Source of the DNA: Pararobbsia alpina
GTDB taxonomy: Bacteria; Pseudomonadota; Gammaproteobacteria; Burkholderiales; Burkholderiaceae
Direction: 5' to 3'
Assembly (NCBI RefSeq): GCF_902859895.1
Contig: NZ_CADIKM010000007.1
Location: 62,001-126,000, forward strand
Length of the DNA stretch: 64,000 bases
How positions within the stretch are numbered: position 1 is the first letter of the stretch; each line of letters begins with the position of its first letter. The notes under the pieces were generated by a model. The model had not been told where the DNA came from. It searched no databases and saw only the letters and a program-made list of their open reading frames with translations. Of this stretch, positions 27,407 through 39,855 are shown one piece after another. Both the position numbers and the translations under genes were made by a program.

Positions 27407-29746
27407 ATGGTTGAACTCGAAATAGACGGCAAGAAGGTTGAGGTTCCCGCAGGCAGCATGGTGATCCAGGCTGCGCAGAAGGTGGACACCTACATCCCGC
27501 ATTTCTGCTATCACAAAAAGCTGTCGATCGCGGCGAACTGCCGGATGTGCCTGGTCGATGTCGAAAAGGTACCGAAGGCCGTGCCCGCCTGCGCGACACC
27601 CGTCGCCGCCGGCATGATCGTGCGGACCCGATCCGACAAGGCGGTCAAGGCACAGCAGTCCGTCATGGAATTCCTGCTGATCAATCACCCGCTCGACTGC
27701 CCGATCTGCGACCAGGGCGGCGAATGCCAGCTCCAGGATCTCGCGGTCGGTTACGGCAAGTCGTCGTCGCGCTACAGCGAAGAAAAGCGTGTGGTGTTCC
27801 ACAAGAATGTCGGCCCGCTGATCTCGATGGAAGAGATGACGCGCTGCATTCACTGCACGCGCTGCGTGCGCTTCGGCCAGGAAGTGGCCGGGGTCATGGA
27901 ACTCGGCATGCTCGGCCGCGGCGAACACTCGGAAATCACCTCGTTCGTCGGCAACTCGGTCGATTCCGAACTGTCGGGCAATATGATCGACCTGTGCCCG
28001 GTCGGTGCGCTGACCTCCAAGCCGTTCCGCTACAGCGCGCGGACCTGGGAGCTGTCGCGCCGCAAGTCGGTGAGCCCGCATGACGGCACCGGCGCGAACG
28101 TGATCGTGCAGGTCAAGAACAACCGCGTGATGCGCGTGCTGCCGCTCGAGAACGAAGCGATCAACGAATGCTGGATCTCGGACAAGGACCGCTTCTCGTA
28201 CGAAGCGCTCAACAGCGCCGAGCGCCTCACGCAGCCCATGCTCAAGCAGGGCAACGAATGGCGTGAAGTCGACTGGCAGACCGCGCTCGAATACGTCGCG
28301 AACGGCCTCGGCAATATCAAGTCCGAACATGGCGCCGCCTCGATCGCCGCGCTCGCGAGCCCACACAGCACGGTCGAAGAACTGTATCTGCTCAAGCAGC
28401 TCGCGGCCGGCTTCGGTACGCCGAACGTCGATTTCCGCCTGCGGCAGACCGATTTCAGCGCACCGGCCGGCGCGACGCCGTGGCTCGGACTGCCGATCGC
28501 GAACCTGAGCACGGTCGATGCCGCGCTCGTGATCGGCTCGTTCCTGCGCCGCGACCATGCCTTGTTCGCCGCGCGCCTGCGTCAGGCCGCGAAGGGCGGG
28601 GCGAAGATCACGCTGCTCAACGCAAGCGGCGACGATTCGCTGATCCCGACCGCGCGCCGTGTCGTGGTCGCGCCCTCGGGCTGGGTTACCGAACTCGCGG
28701 GCATTGCCGCCGCGGTCGCCGAAGCGAAGGGCGTTGCCGCACCGGCCGCGTTCGCCGATGCGAAGGCCTCCGATGAAGGCCGTGCGGCCGCGACCTCGCT
28801 GGTCGCCGGCGAACAGCGCGTCGTGCTGCTCGGCAACGCTGCCGTCCAGCATCCGGAGTTCGCGCGGATTCATGCAGCCGCGCAGTTCATCGCCGATACG
28901 ACGGGTGCGACGCTCGGTTTCCTGACCGAGGCGGGCAATACAGTCGGTGCGCATCTGGTCGGCGCATTGCCGGGCGACAATGGCCTGAACGCCGCGCAGG
29001 CGTTCGCCGATCCGCGCAAGGCGTATGTGCTGATGAATGTCGAAGCGGAATTCGACACGGCCCATCCGCAGCAGGCCCTCGCCGCACTCAACCGCGCCGA
29101 GATGGTCATCTCGCTGTCGGCGTTCAAGCATGGCGCCGAGTATGCGGACGTGATGCTGCCGATCGCGCCATTCACGGAAACGTCGGGAACCTTCGTCAAC
29201 GCCGAAGGGACCGTGCAGAGCTTCAACGGCGTGGTGCGCCCGCTCGGCGATACGCGTCCGGCCTGGAAGGTGCTGCGTGTGCTCGGCAACCTGCTGGGCC
29301 TGCCGGGCTTCGAATTCGATACGTCGGAACAGGTTCGCGACGCGGCGCTGGGCAAGCTGGACATCGCGTCGAAACTGTCGAACGTCACGACGGTCGCGCC
29401 CTCGCTGGGCAACGCTGAGAAGGGTGGGGCAGCGCCGGGCAGCTTCGAGCGCCTCGCCGACGTGCCGATCTATCACGCCGATGCGCTCGTGCGCCGCGCC
29501 CAATCGCTGCAGCTCACGCATGCGGCGAAGGTCGCGGTCCGCGCCTCGCTGCCGGGCTCGCTGTTCGAGCGCCTCGGCCTCGACCACGGCGACGCGGTTC
29601 GTATTCGTCAGGGCGAGCTGTCGGTGACGCTGCCCGCTGTGCTCGACAACAACCTGCCGGCCAACGTGGTCCGTGTGCCGGCCGCAACGTCCGCCTCCGC
29701 TCAGCTCGGCGGCATGTTCGGTGAACTGGTGGTGGAGAAGGCCTAA
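27407..29746 (+). CDS. nuoG: NADH-quinone oxidoreductase subunit G
   Basis: Largest peripheral-arm subunit, 779 residues. N-terminal Fe-S domain: 2Fe-2S ligands in HFCYHKK, CRMCLVD and CATPV; HPLDCPICDQGGECQLQD; and CIHCTRCVRFGQEVAG. The rest is a molybdopterin-oxidoreductase-like domain without expected cofactor use. At the place where E. coli has the extra N7 cluster (CxxCxxxC), this protein reads SVSPHDGTGANV, so N7 is absent, as in many proteobacterial and mitochondrial homologues. It ends one base before nuoH begins. Confidence 0.96.
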   Translation: MVELEIDGKKVEVPAGSMVIQAAQKVDTYIPHFCYHKKLSIAANCRMCLVDVEKVPKAVPACATPVAAGMIVRTRSDKAVKAQQSVMEFLLINHPLDCPICDQGGECQLQDLAVGYGKSSSRYSEEKRVVFHKNVGPLISMEEMTRCIHCTRCVRFGQEVAGVMELGMLGRGEHSEITSFVGNSVDSELSGNMIDLCPVGALTSKPFRYSARTWELSRRKSVSPHDGTGANVIVQVKNNRVMRVLPLENEAINECWISDKDRFSYEALNSAERLTQPMLKQGNEWREVDWQTALEYVANGLGNIKSEHGAASIAALASPHSTVEELYLLKQLAAGFGTPNVDFRLRQTDFSAPAGATPWLGLPIANLSTVDAALVIGSFLRRDHALFAARLRQAAKGGAKITLLNASGDDSLIPTARRVVVAPSGWVTELAGIAAAVAEAKGVAAPAAFADAKASDEGRAAATSLVAGEQRVVLLGNAAVQHPEFARIHAAAQFIADTTGATLGFLTEAGNTVGAHLVGALPGDNGLNAAQAFADPRKAYVLMNVEAEFDTAHPQQALAALNRAEMVISLSAFKHGAEYADVMLPIAPFTETSGTFVNAEGTVQSFNGVVRPLGDTRPAWKVLRVLGNLLGLPGFEFDTSEQVRDAALGKLDIASKLSNVTTVAPSLGNAEKGGAAPGSFERLADVPIYHADALVRRAQSLQLTHAAKVAVRASLPGSLFERLGLDHGDAVRIRQGELSVTLPAVLDNNLPANVVRVPAATSASAQLGGMFGELVVEKA

Positions 29747-30811
29747 ATGACCTTGTACGATTCGATCAACTCAGCCGGGGGCCATGCCCTCGGGGTCGCG
29801 TGGCCGACGGTGTGGGCGCTCGTGCGCATCCTCGTGGTCGCCGTCGCGATCCTGCTGTCTGTCGCCTACCTGATTCTCTGGGAACGCAAGCTGATCGGCT
29901 GGATGCACGTGCGGCTCGGGCCGAACCGCGTGGGCCCCGCAGGCTTGCTGCAGCCGATCGCCGACGTGCTCAAGCTGCTGCTCAAGGAAGTCATCGACCC
30001 GACGCAGTCGACCAAATGGCTCTACATCATCGCGCCGATCATGGTCGTGACGCCGGCTTTCGCGGTCTGGGCGGTGATCCCGTTCCAGGCCAAGGTCGTG
30101 CTCGGCGACATCAACGCGGGCCTGCTCTATGTGATGTCGATCTCGTCGATCGGCGTCTACGGCGTGATTCTCGCGGGCTGGGCATCGAACTCGAAGTATG
30201 CGTTCCTCGGTGCGATGCGCGCCGCCGCGCAGATGGTCTCGTACGAAATTGCGATGGGTTTCGCGCTCGTCGTTGTGCTGATGACATCGGGCAGCCTCAA
30301 CCTGTCCGATATCGTGATGTCGCAGGAACGTGGGATCTTTGCAAGCCACGGCATCAATGTCCTCTCGTGGAACTGGCTTCCGCTGCTGCCGATGTTCGCC
30401 GTCTACTTCATTTCGGGCATCGCCGAAACCAACCGCCATCCATTCGACGTCGTCGAAGGCGAGTCGGAAATCGTCGCGGGCCACATGGTCGACTACTCGG
30501 GCATGGCGTTCGCGCTGTTCTTCCTGGGCGAGTACATCAACATGATCGTCATCTCGGCGATCGCGGCAACGTTGTTCCTCGGCGGCTGGTCGGCGCCGTT
30601 CGGTTTCCTTGACTTCATCCCCGGCATTTTCTGGCTGGTCCTGAAGGTCTTCGCGCTGTTGTCGGTGTTCATCTGGGTGCGGGCCACGTTCCCGCGTTAC
30701 CGCTATGACCAGATCATGCGTCTGGGCTGGAAGATCTTTATCCCGGTGTCGGTGGTCTGGCTGGTGATCGTCGGCTTCTGGCTCATGTCGCCGTGGAATA
30801 TCTGGAAGTAA
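29747..30811 (+). CDS. nuoH: NADH-quinone oxidoreductase subunit H
   Basis: Membrane subunit linking the peripheral and membrane arms and lining the quinone channel; 354 residues, about eight or nine helices. Conserved [19 protein letters not shown] loop and the acidic [16 protein letters not shown] loop are present in full. ATG follows the nuoG TAA without a gap, so reinitiation is likely. Confidence 0.97.
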   Translation: MTLYDSINSAGGHALGVAWPTVWALVRILVVAVAILLSVAYLILWERKLIGWMHVRLGPNRVGPAGLLQPIADVLKLLLKEVIDPTQSTKWLYIIAPIMVVTPAFAVWAVIPFQAKVVLGDINAGLLYVMSISSIGVYGVILAGWASNSKYAFLGAMRAAAQMVSYEIAMGFALVVVLMTSGSLNLSDIVMSQERGIFASHGINVLSWNWLPLLPMFAVYFISGIAETNRHPFDVVEGESEIVAGHMVDYSGMAFALFFLGEYINMIVISAIAATLFLGGWSAPFGFLDFIPGIFWLVLKVFALLSVFIWVRATFPRYRYDQIMRLGWKIFIPVSVVWLVIVGFWLMSPWNIWK

Positions 30812-30825
30812 GGACGGACCGAACC

Positions 30826-31317
30826 ATGATTTCCTCCATCAAGAGTTTTTTCAGCACCTTCCTGCTGACCGAGCTGCTGCGCGGCATGGCCCTCACGGGC
30901 AAGTACGCGTTCGCGCGCAAGATCACGGTGCAGTTCCCGGAAGAGAAGACGCCGATCTCGCCGCGTTTCCGCGGCCTGCATGCGCTGCGCCGCTATGAAA
31001 ACGGCGAGGAGCGCTGCATCGCCTGCAAGCTCTGCGAAGCGGTATGCCCGGCGCTCGCGATCACGATCGAATCGGAAACGCGTGCTGACAACACGCGCCG
31101 GACCACGCGCTACGACATCGACCTGACCAAATGCATCTTCTGCGGCTTCTGCGAAGAAAGCTGTCCGGTCGACTCGATCGTCGAGACCCACATTCTCGAG
31201 TACCACGGTGAAAAGCGCGGCGACCTGTACTTCACGAAGGACATGCTGCTCGCGGTCGGCGACCGCTACGAAACGGAAATCGCAGCGGCCAAGGCGGCCG
31301 ATGCGCCGTACCGTTGA
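30826..31317 (+). CDS. nuoI: NADH-quinone oxidoreductase subunit I
   Basis: Ferredoxin-like subunit with two 4Fe-4S clusters (N6a/N6b), 163 residues. Cluster motifs [12 protein letters not shown] and [12 protein letters not shown] are complete, each followed by the remote Pro. The start at 30826 (MISSIK) has AAGGA upstream and gives the usual length. Confidence 0.97.
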   Translation: MISSIKSFFSTFLLTELLRGMALTGKYAFARKITVQFPEEKTPISPRFRGLHALRRYENGEERCIACKLCEAVCPALAITIESETRADNTRRTTRYDIDLTKCIFCGFCEESCPVDSIVETHILEYHGEKRGDLYFTKDMLLAVGDRYETEIAAAKAADAPYR

Positions 31318-31416
31318 TGCGGTTGATATCTGCACCGCATGCGGCCCCGGCCGCGCGGTGCACCCTCCGATCCACCGTCGGCTGCCTCGCAGCCGTCCAA
31401 CGATGATCCGGTAAAA

Positions 31417-32094
31417 ATGGAATTCACGACCGTTCTGTTCTATGTCTTCTCGGCGATCCTCGTGGTCTCCGCGTTGCGGGTGATTACTGCGCCCAATCCG
31501 GTGCAGTCCGCCTTGTTTCTCGTGCTGGCGTTCTTCAATGCCGCTGCGGTCTGGATGCTGCTGAAGGCCGAGTTCCTCGCGATCCTGCTGGTGCTCGTCT
31601 ACGTCGGGGCCGTGATGGTGCTGTTCCTGTTCGTGGTGATGATGCTGGACATCAACACCGACGTGCTGCGACGAGACTTCAAGCGCTTCGTGCCAGTCGC
31701 GACGATCATCGGCGGCATCATGGTCATCGAGGCCGCGCTGATCTTGTGGCACGGTTATGCGGGTATCGCCGCACCGGTGCAGGATGCCGCGAGCGCGCAG
31801 GGCTGGTCGAACACGCGGATCATCGGCAAGCTGATCTATACCGACTACATCTTCGCGTTCGAGGTCGCCGGCCTCATACTGCTCGTCGCGATCATCGCCG
31901 CGCTGGCCCTCACCCTCAAGCACAGCAAGGACAGCAAGCGCCAGGTCATCGCCGACCAGCTGCGCGTGAAGGCCAAGGATCGCGTGCGCATCGTCAAGAT
32001 GGGCTCGGAAGTCTCGCCGCAGTTCGACCCCAACCCCGAACCGTCCCAAGATCCCGAAGCGCCCGGCAACTCCGGCGCCGGTCAGGTGCACTGA
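31417..32094 (+). CDS. nuoJ: NADH-quinone oxidoreductase subunit J
   Basis: Membrane-arm subunit, 225 residues, five predicted helices, with the conserved [17 protein letters not shown] segment. The hydrophilic C-terminal tail (after residue ~170) is long and Pro/Asp/Ser-rich. The start at 31417 has a poor ribosome site and a 99-base gap after nuoI, the largest within this part of the operon. Confidence 0.95.
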   Translation: MEFTTVLFYVFSAILVVSALRVITAPNPVQSALFLVLAFFNAAAVWMLLKAEFLAILLVLVYVGAVMVLFLFVVMMLDINTDVLRRDFKRFVPVATIIGGIMVIEAALILWHGYAGIAAPVQDAASAQGWSNTRIIGKLIYTDYIFAFEVAGLILLVAIIAALALTLKHSKDSKRQVIADQLRVKAKDRVRIVKMGSEVSPQFDPNPEPSQDPEAPGNSGAGQVH

Positions 32095-32108
32095 GCAAGG
32101 ATACTCAT

Positions 32109-32414
32109 ATGGTCTCCCTTCCACATTATCTGGTTCTGGGCGCGATTCTGTTTGCAATCAGCATCGTCGGCATCTTCCTGAACCGCCGCAACGTCATCAT
32201 CATCCTGATGGCAATTGAGTTGATGCTGCTCGCCGTCAATACGAACTTCGTCGCGTTTTCGCATTACCTCGGCGATGTTCACGGGCAGGTGTTTGTGTTC
32301 TTCGTGCTGACCGTCGCTGCCGCAGAAGCAGCGATCGGCCTTGCGATCCTGGTTACGCTGTTCCGCAATCTCGACACGATCAATGTCGAGGATCTGGACC
32401 GGCTCAAAGGTTAA
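32109..32414 (+). CDS. nuoK: NADH-quinone oxidoreductase subunit K
   Basis: Small antiporter-like membrane subunit, 101 residues, three helices. The two buried glutamates needed for proton transfer are in [12 protein letters not shown] and [10 protein letters not shown]. The gene is easily missed because the same frame is open from 31746, overlapping nuoJ; the ATG at 32109 preceded by AAGGATACTC gives the exact family length. Confidence 0.96.
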   Translation: MVSLPHYLVLGAILFAISIVGIFLNRRNVIIILMAIELMLLAVNTNFVAFSHYLGDVHGQVFVFFVLTVAAAEAAIGLAILVTLFRNLDTINVEDLDRLKG

Positions 32415-32438
32415 TTCAAGGGCGAATCCGAAGCTGTT

Positions 32439-34502
<2,064 letters not shown>

Positions 34503-34520
34503 AAAAGGCGAGGGGACACA

Positions 34521-36002
34521 ATGCAATCTTTTCCGCTTTTGAGTATTGCGATCTGGCTGCCGATCGTTTTCGGCGTGCTGATCCTCGCGGTGGGCAACGA
34601 CCGTAGCCCGGGGACCGTCCGGTGGATCGCGCTGATCGGCTCGATCCTGGGTTTGCTCGTGACCTTGCCGCTGATCTCGCATTTCGACAGCAGTACCGCG
34701 GCCATGCAGTTCGTCGAGTCGTCCGACTGGATCACGCGCTTCAAGATTACCTATCACCTCGGAGTCGACGGGATCTCGGTCTGGTTTGTCGTGCTGAGCG
34801 CCTTCATCACGGTCATCGTCGTGATCGCCGGCTGGAGCGTGATCACGAAGAATGTCGCACAGTACTTCGCGGCCTTCCTGATTCTCTCGGGCCTGATGGT
34901 CGGCGTGTTCTGCGCGCTCGATGGTGTGCTGTTCTACGTGTTCTTCGAAGCCACGCTGATCCCGATGTACATCATCATCGGTGTCTGGGGTGGGGCGAAC
35001 CGTGTGTATGCGGCGTTCAAGTTCTTCCTTTATACGCTGACCGGATCGCTGCTGATGCTGGTCGCCTTGCTGTATTTGTACGACGTCACGGGTACGTTCG
35101 ATATGGCGGCCTGGGCCAAGGCGCCACTCGCGATGGTGCCGCAGGTGCTGCTGTTCATCGCGTTTTTCGCGGCGTTCTCGGTCAAGGTGCCGATGTGGCC
35201 GGTGCATACCTGGCTGCCTGATGCCCACGTCGAGGCACCGACCGGCGGCTCGGTCGTGCTGGCTGCGATCATGCTGAAGCTCGGGGCCTACGGTTTCCTG
35301 CGCTTCTCGCTGCCGATCACGCCGGATGCGAGCCATCTGCTCGCGCCGGTGATCATCGCGCTGTCGCTGATCGGGGTGATCTACATCGGACTTGTCGCGC
35401 TCGTGCAGACCGACATGAAGAAGCTCGTTGCGTATTCCTCGATCGCGCACATGGGCTTCGTGACGCTCGGTTTCTTTATCTTCAGCCAGCTCGGCGTCGA
35501 AGGCGCGATCGTGCAGATGGTCTCGCACGGCTTCGTGTCGGGCGCGATGTTCCTGTGCATCGGCGTGTTGTACGACCGCATGCATACCCGCAATATCGCC
35601 GAGTACGGCGGTGTCGTGAACGTGATGCCGAAGTTCGCGGCACTCGCCATGCTCTTCGCGATGGCCAACAGCGGTCTGCCCGGCACGAGTGGTTTTGTCG
35701 GCGAGTTCATGGTGATTCTTGCCGCGGTCAAGTTCAACTTCTGGATTGCGTTCCTCGCAACGACCACGCTGATTCTCGGCGCGGCCTACTCACTATGGAT
35801 GTACAAGCGCGTATACTTCGGCGCGATCCCGAACAACCATGTGAAGGAATTGCTCGACGTCGGCTCGCGTGAGTTCTGGATGCTGATGGCGCTGGGCTTG
35901 CTCGTGCTGTTCATGGGCCTGTATCCGAAGTACTTTACCGACCCGATGCACGAGTCCGTCGCGAATCTTCTCTCGCACGTCGCGCAGTCGAAGCTCCAAT
36001 AA
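34521..36002 (+). CDS. nuoM: NADH-quinone oxidoreductase subunit M
   Basis: Antiporter-like proton-pumping subunit, 493 residues, about fourteen helices. Key glutamate in FFEATLIPMYIIIG and lysine in VKVPMWPVHTWLPDAHVEAP; TDMKKLVAYSSIAHMGFV is standard. GGCGAGGGG upstream of the ATG. Eighteen bases after nuoL. Confidence 0.97.
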   Translation: MQSFPLLSIAIWLPIVFGVLILAVGNDRSPGTVRWIALIGSILGLLVTLPLISHFDSSTAAMQFVESSDWITRFKITYHLGVDGISVWFVVLSAFITVIVVIAGWSVITKNVAQYFAAFLILSGLMVGVFCALDGVLFYVFFEATLIPMYIIIGVWGGANRVYAAFKFFLYTLTGSLLMLVALLYLYDVTGTFDMAAWAKAPLAMVPQVLLFIAFFAAFSVKVPMWPVHTWLPDAHVEAPTGGSVVLAAIMLKLGAYGFLRFSLPITPDASHLLAPVIIALSLIGVIYIGLVALVQTDMKKLVAYSSIAHMGFVTLGFFIFSQLGVEGAIVQMVSHGFVSGAMFLCIGVLYDRMHTRNIAEYGGVVNVMPKFAALAMLFAMANSGLPGTSGFVGEFMVILAAVKFNFWIAFLATTTLILGAAYSLWMYKRVYFGAIPNNHVKELLDVGSREFWMLMALGLLVLFMGLYPKYFTDPMHESVANLLSHVAQSKLQ

Positions 36003-36023
36003 GAGCCGACGAGACCCACCACC

Positions 36024-37487
36024 ATGCAAAATACTTATCTCATTCTGCCCGACGCGCTGCTGATGGCGGCTGTCGTGGTCGCCTGGCTCAACGACCTGTT
36101 CTTCGGACTCCCGGGCCGCAAGACAACTTATGGGATCGCCGTCCTGTCGTCGGTCATCGCCGCGGTCTGGTATGCGGTGAACGCGCTGAACGGCGGTAGC
36201 CAGCTCTTTTTCTCGAACATGTATGTGGTCGATCCGTTCGCGAACGTGATGAAGGCGTTCGTCTCGATCGGTTTTGCCGTCTCGCTGGTCTATTCGCGCA
36301 AGTACATCGAGGACCGTGAGCTGTTTCGCGGCGACTTCTACCTGCTCGGCATGTTCTCGCTGCTCGGTCAGCTGGTGATGATCTCGGGCAACAACTTCCT
36401 GACGCTGTACCTCGGACTCGAACTGATGTCCCTGTCGTTGTACTCGGTGATCGCGCTGCGCACGACCTCGACATCGTCGACCGAAGCCGCGATGAAGTAC
36501 TACGTGCTGGGTGCGCTGGCTTCGGGTTTCCTGCTCTACGGCATCTCGATGCTTTATGGTGCGACCGGCACGCTGAACCTCAACGAAGTCTTCAAGATCC
36601 TCGCTTCGGGTCGTGTCGAGAGCTCGGTCGTGCTGTTCGGCGTGATCTTCGTGGTCGCCGCGATCGCGTTCAAGATGGGTGCGGTGCCGTTCCATATGTG
36701 GGTGCCCGACGTCTACCACGGCGCGCCGACCGCGATGACACTGCTGACCGGCGGCGGCCCGAAGGTCGCGGCCTTCGCCTGGGGGGTGCGCTTCCTTGTG
36801 ATCGCGCTGCTGCCGTATGCGGCTGACTGGCAGCAGATGCTCGTGATTCTCGCGGCGCTTTCCCTGATCGTCGGCAACATCACCGGTATCGTCCAGAAGA
36901 ACATCAAGCGGATGCTCGCCTACTCGGCGATCGCCAATATGGGCTTCATCCTGCTCGGCCTGCTCTCGGGCGTGGTCGACGGCAAGGCGGACGGCGCGGC
37001 CGGGGCCTATAGCTCGGCGATGTTCTACAGCGTGATCTACTTGATGACGACGCTTGGCACCTTCGGCATCGTCATGCTGCTCGCACGCCGCGATTTCGAA
37101 TGCGAAGCGATCGACGACCTGCGCGGGCTCAATCGCCGCCATCCGGTCTATGCTTTCGTGATGCTGCTGCTGATGTTCTCGCTCGCGGGGATTCCGCCGA
37201 CCGTCGGCTTCTACGCGAAGCTCGCCGTGCTCGAGGCGACCGTCAACGCGGGCCTGACCTGGCTGACCATCCTTGCGGTGATCACCTCGGTGTTCGGCGC
37301 GTTCTATTACCTGCGCATCGTCAAGATCATGTACTTCGACGATCCGACCGACGAAGAACCGATCACCGCCTACGGCGGCGCGCGTGCGCTGCTGATGGTG
37401 AACGGCCTCGTCGTCATCGTGCTCGGTATTCTGCCGGGCCCGCTCATGAATGCCTGCCTCCAGGCAGTTCACCAACTCACTCCGTAA
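36024..37487 (+). CDS. nuoN: NADH-quinone oxidoreductase subunit N
   Basis: Antiporter-like subunit nearest the peripheral arm, 487 residues. Family stretches LYLGLELMSLSLYSV, FKMGAVPFHMWVPDVYHGAPT, QKNIKRMLAYSAIANMGF and FSLAGIPPTVGFYAK. Last catalytic-complex gene of the operon; all fourteen nuo genes are present and intact. Confidence 0.97.
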   Translation: MQNTYLILPDALLMAAVVVAWLNDLFFGLPGRKTTYGIAVLSSVIAAVWYAVNALNGGSQLFFSNMYVVDPFANVMKAFVSIGFAVSLVYSRKYIEDRELFRGDFYLLGMFSLLGQLVMISGNNFLTLYLGLELMSLSLYSVIALRTTSTSSTEAAMKYYVLGALASGFLLYGISMLYGATGTLNLNEVFKILASGRVESSVVLFGVIFVVAAIAFKMGAVPFHMWVPDVYHGAPTAMTLLTGGGPKVAAFAWGVRFLVIALLPYAADWQQMLVILAALSLIVGNITGIVQKNIKRMLAYSAIANMGFILLGLLSGVVDGKADGAAGAYSSAMFYSVIYLMTTLGTFGIVMLLARRDFECEAIDDLRGLNRRHPVYAFVMLLLMFSLAGIPPTVGFYAKLAVLEATVNAGLTWLTILAVITSVFGAFYYLRIVKIMYFDDPTDEEPITAYGGARALLMVNGLVVIVLGILPGPLMNACLQAVHQLTP

Positions 37488-37503
37488 GCGCTGGTACGTC
37501 CGA

Positions 37504-37800
37504 ATGTCTGCAGCAGGTTGGTTTATCGTTTTGTTGGCGCTGGTCGGTGCGAATCTGCCGTTCGTGAATCAGCGCCTGTTCCTGGTCATTCCCTTGCGAG
37601 GCAAGCGCAAAAGCGCCTGGTGGCGTATCGTGGAACTGATCGTGCTGTATTTCGTCGTGGGCGCTATCGGTCGTACCCTCGAGGCTCAAGCGGGGAATCT
37701 GTTTCCGCAGGGATGGCAGTTCTACGCGGTCACGTTTTGTCTGTTTCTCGTGTTCGCGTTTCCCGGCTATACCTTCCGCTACCTCGTCAAATACCGCTGA
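37504..37800 (+). CDS. DUF2818 family membrane protein
   Basis: 98-residue inner-membrane protein with three hydrophobic helices (start, centre VELIVLYFVVGAIG, end FCLFLVFAFPGYTFRYLV) and a basic loop RGKRKSAWWR. The family regularly follows nuoN in beta-proteobacteria; a role in complex I assembly or stability is only inferred from position. The start at 37504 is 16 bases after nuoN; the longer frame overlaps it. Confidence 0.85.
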   Translation: MSAAGWFIVLLALVGANLPFVNQRLFLVIPLRGKRKSAWWRIVELIVLYFVVGAIGRTLEAQAGNLFPQGWQFYAVTFCLFLVFAFPGYTFRYLVKYR

Positions 37801-37817
37801 AGTTTTCGGAGCTGGCC

Positions 37818-38411
37818 TTGGCAGACAATCTCAACCGTAATCAGGACGCCGGACTCATCGAGACCCGGCTTGACGGAGAACAACTGCTCAAGGGCCGTTT
37901 TCTCGATGTGCGGCGCGACCGCGTGCGCTTGCCCGACGGTGCCGTCACGACGCGTGAATACATCGTCCATCCGGGCGCGGTGATGGTGCTGCCGGTGTTC
38001 GACGACGGCCGCGTGCTTGTCGAGCGGCAGTTTCGCTATCCGGTCGACCAGGTCGTGATCGAATATCCGGCTGGTAAGATTGATCCGAACGAAAGCTCCC
38101 TGACGTGTGCGGAGCGCGAGCTTCGCGAGGAGACCGGCTATTCGGCGAAGGAGTTCTTCTTCCTGACCCGGATCCATCCCGTGTTCTCGTACTCGACCGA
38201 ATATATCGATCTCTTTGCCGCGCGTGGCCTCACGGCCGGCGAGCCCGAACTCGACGAGCACGAGTTTCTCGAAACCTTTACGACCGATCTTGCGCAGATG
38301 TTCGAGTGGATCAAGTCAGGCCGCATCACCGACGTGAAAACGATCATTGGTACGTTCTGGCTCGAGAAGATCCTGTCCGGCAGCTGGTCGTTCGGCGCGC
38401 CGGCTGTCTGA
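37818..38411 (+). CDS. NUDIX hydrolase, ADP-ribose pyrophosphatase type
   Basis: 197 residues. A complete NUDIX box (G-x5-E-x7-REL-REETGY) lies around residues 82-104, with the ADPRase-type features EYPAGKIDPNE and RIHPVFSYSTEYIDLF downstream. Predicted to hydrolyse ADP-ribose or a related nucleotide sugar to AMP plus sugar phosphate. I choose the TTG at 37818: GGAG lies six bases before it and it begins LADNLNRNQD; no ATG in this frame fits, since the one at 37518 would overlap DUF2818 almost entirely. Confidence 0.88.
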   Translation: MADNLNRNQDAGLIETRLDGEQLLKGRFLDVRRDRVRLPDGAVTTREYIVHPGAVMVLPVFDDGRVLVERQFRYPVDQVVIEYPAGKIDPNESSLTCAERELREETGYSAKEFFFLTRIHPVFSYSTEYIDLFAARGLTAGEPELDEHEFLETFTTDLAQMFEWIKSGRITDVKTIIGTFWLEKILSGSWSFGAPAV

Positions 38412-38425
38412 GGACGATCGACGTC

Positions 38426-39061
38426 ATGAAAGTATTCGATCTGCGTTGCGCGGACGATCACCGATTCGAAGGGTGGTTCGGCTCCGATGCCGACTACGAG
38501 TCGCAACACGCGAAGCGGATGATCGGCTGCCCGATATGCGGTTCGGTCGAGATCGACAAGCTGCCCTCGGCGCCGCGCCTCAATCTGTCTGGCGCGACCG
38601 CACCGGCTGGGCGTGGTCGCGGGACTCGTGAGGAGGGGCGCGAGGCACATGCGAGCGAGCGTGCAGCGGCGCAACAGCGTGAACAAGCGCGGGATGAAAC
38701 AGGGGATCGCGAGCGGCGGCGTGAGCGAGACGAACGCAGTGAGCGTTCAGTGCGTGATGCGCGGGCAGAAGGCCGTGGTGTCGCGGGCAGCGGGCACGGT
38801 GTGCCGGCGCCGTCTCTCCCTCCTGAAGCCCTGCATGAACTGCAGCGCCAATTCATGCAGGCGGCACGCGAGCTGATCGCGAAGACGGAAAACGTCGGTG
38901 ACCGCTTCGCCGAAGAAGCGCGCAAGATCCACTACGACGAAGCGCCCGCGCGCGGGATTCGCGGCGTGGCGAGTGCCGAAGAAACGCGAGAGCTCATCGA
39001 GGAAGGCATCGAGGTGATTGCCTTGCCGATTCCCGCCTCGCTCGAAGGTCCCTTGCAATAA
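38426..39061 (+). CDS. DUF1178 family protein
   Basis: 211 residues of the DUF1178 family. The N-terminal MKVFDLRCADDHRFEGWFGS with CPICGS forms a zinc-ribbon-like start; the C-terminal domain ends ARGIRGVASAEETRELIEEGI. Between them lies a highly charged Arg/Glu-rich segment (residues ~75-125, many RE/ER pairs), likely disordered or coiled. Function not known. Follows the NUDIX gene by 14 bases and converges on the transferase with only nine bases between stops. Confidence 0.85.
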   Translation: MKVFDLRCADDHRFEGWFGSDADYESQHAKRMIGCPICGSVEIDKLPSAPRLNLSGATAPAGRGRGTREEGREAHASERAAAQQREQARDETGDRERRRERDERSERSVRDARAEGRGVAGSGHGVPAPSLPPEALHELQRQFMQAARELIAKTENVGDRFAEEARKIHYDEAPARGIRGVASAEETRELIEEGIEVIALPIPASLEGPLQ

Positions 39062-39070
39062 GGCTTCGTA

Positions 39071-39763
39071 TCAGCGCCTCGCGTATTGCGCCGCGCCGAA
39101 CAACAGTTCCTTTGCCTTGTCGTCCATCACGGGCGGGCGCGCATTGGCCAGCACCGCGACACCGCGCTGCACGGCGGGTCGTGCGGCAATCGCATTGAAC
39201 CAGCGTTCGACATTCGGGAACTCGCTGAGCTTTTGCCCTTGGTTTTCCCATGAACGTGTCCACGGAAACGTCGCGATGTCGGCGATCGAATAGCGATCGC
39301 CCGCCAGGTATTCCGTCTTCGAAAGCTGTTTGTCCATCACGGCGTAGAGCCGGCCGGTCTCGTTCGTATAGCGCTTGATCGCGTATTCGATCTTCTCGGG
39401 GGCGTAGTTCCGGAAATGGTGGGTCTGGCCGAACATCGGGCCTACATTGCCCATCTGGAACATCAGCCATTGCAGCGTCGTGTAGCGTTCGATCGGGTCG
39501 TCGGACAGCAGCTTGCCGGTCTTCTCGGCCAGATAGATCAGGATCGCGCCGGACTCGAAGAGGGCAATCGTTTTGCCTTTCGGGCCATCGGTGTCGACGA
39601 TCGCGGGGATCTTGTTGTTCGGGCTGATCTCGAGAAATTCGGGTGTGAACTGGTCGCCCGCGCCGATATTGATCGCATGGACGTGATACTCGAGGCCGCA
39701 CTCTTCGAGCATGATGTGAATCTTGTGGCCGTTCGGAGTGGGCCAACTGTAAACGTCGATCAT
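39071..39763 (-). CDS. Glutathione transferase family, YfcG/Nu-class disulfide reductase type
   Basis: 230 residues. The N-terminal thioredoxin fold opens MIDVYSWPTPNGHKI, the TPNGxK motif of the YfcG/YghU group, which reduces disulfides with glutathione; ISPNNKIPAIVD and LFESGAILIYLAEKTG are the glutathione-site segments. The C-terminal helical domain holds AGDRYSIADIATFPW. CGGAG precedes the ATG. Cytoplasmic. The specific substrate is not known. Confidence 0.9.
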   Translation of the reverse strand: MIDVYSWPTPNGHKIHIMLEECGLEYHVHAINIGAGDQFTPEFLEISPNNKIPAIVDTDGPKGKTIALFESGAILIYLAEKTGKLLSDDPIERYTTLQWLMFQMGNVGPMFGQTHHFRNYAPEKIEYAIKRYTNETGRLYAVMDKQLSKTEYLAGDRYSIADIATFPWTRSWENQGQKLSEFPNVERWFNAIAARPAVQRGVAVLANARPPVMDDKAKELLFGAAQYARR

Positions 39764-39855
39764 GGTTGCTCCGTCGATAGTGCAGGTTCAGGTGCAGGGC
39801 GCCACGGTGGCAATGATTACAGCACAGATCGAACAGGGATCCGCACTGGCAGACC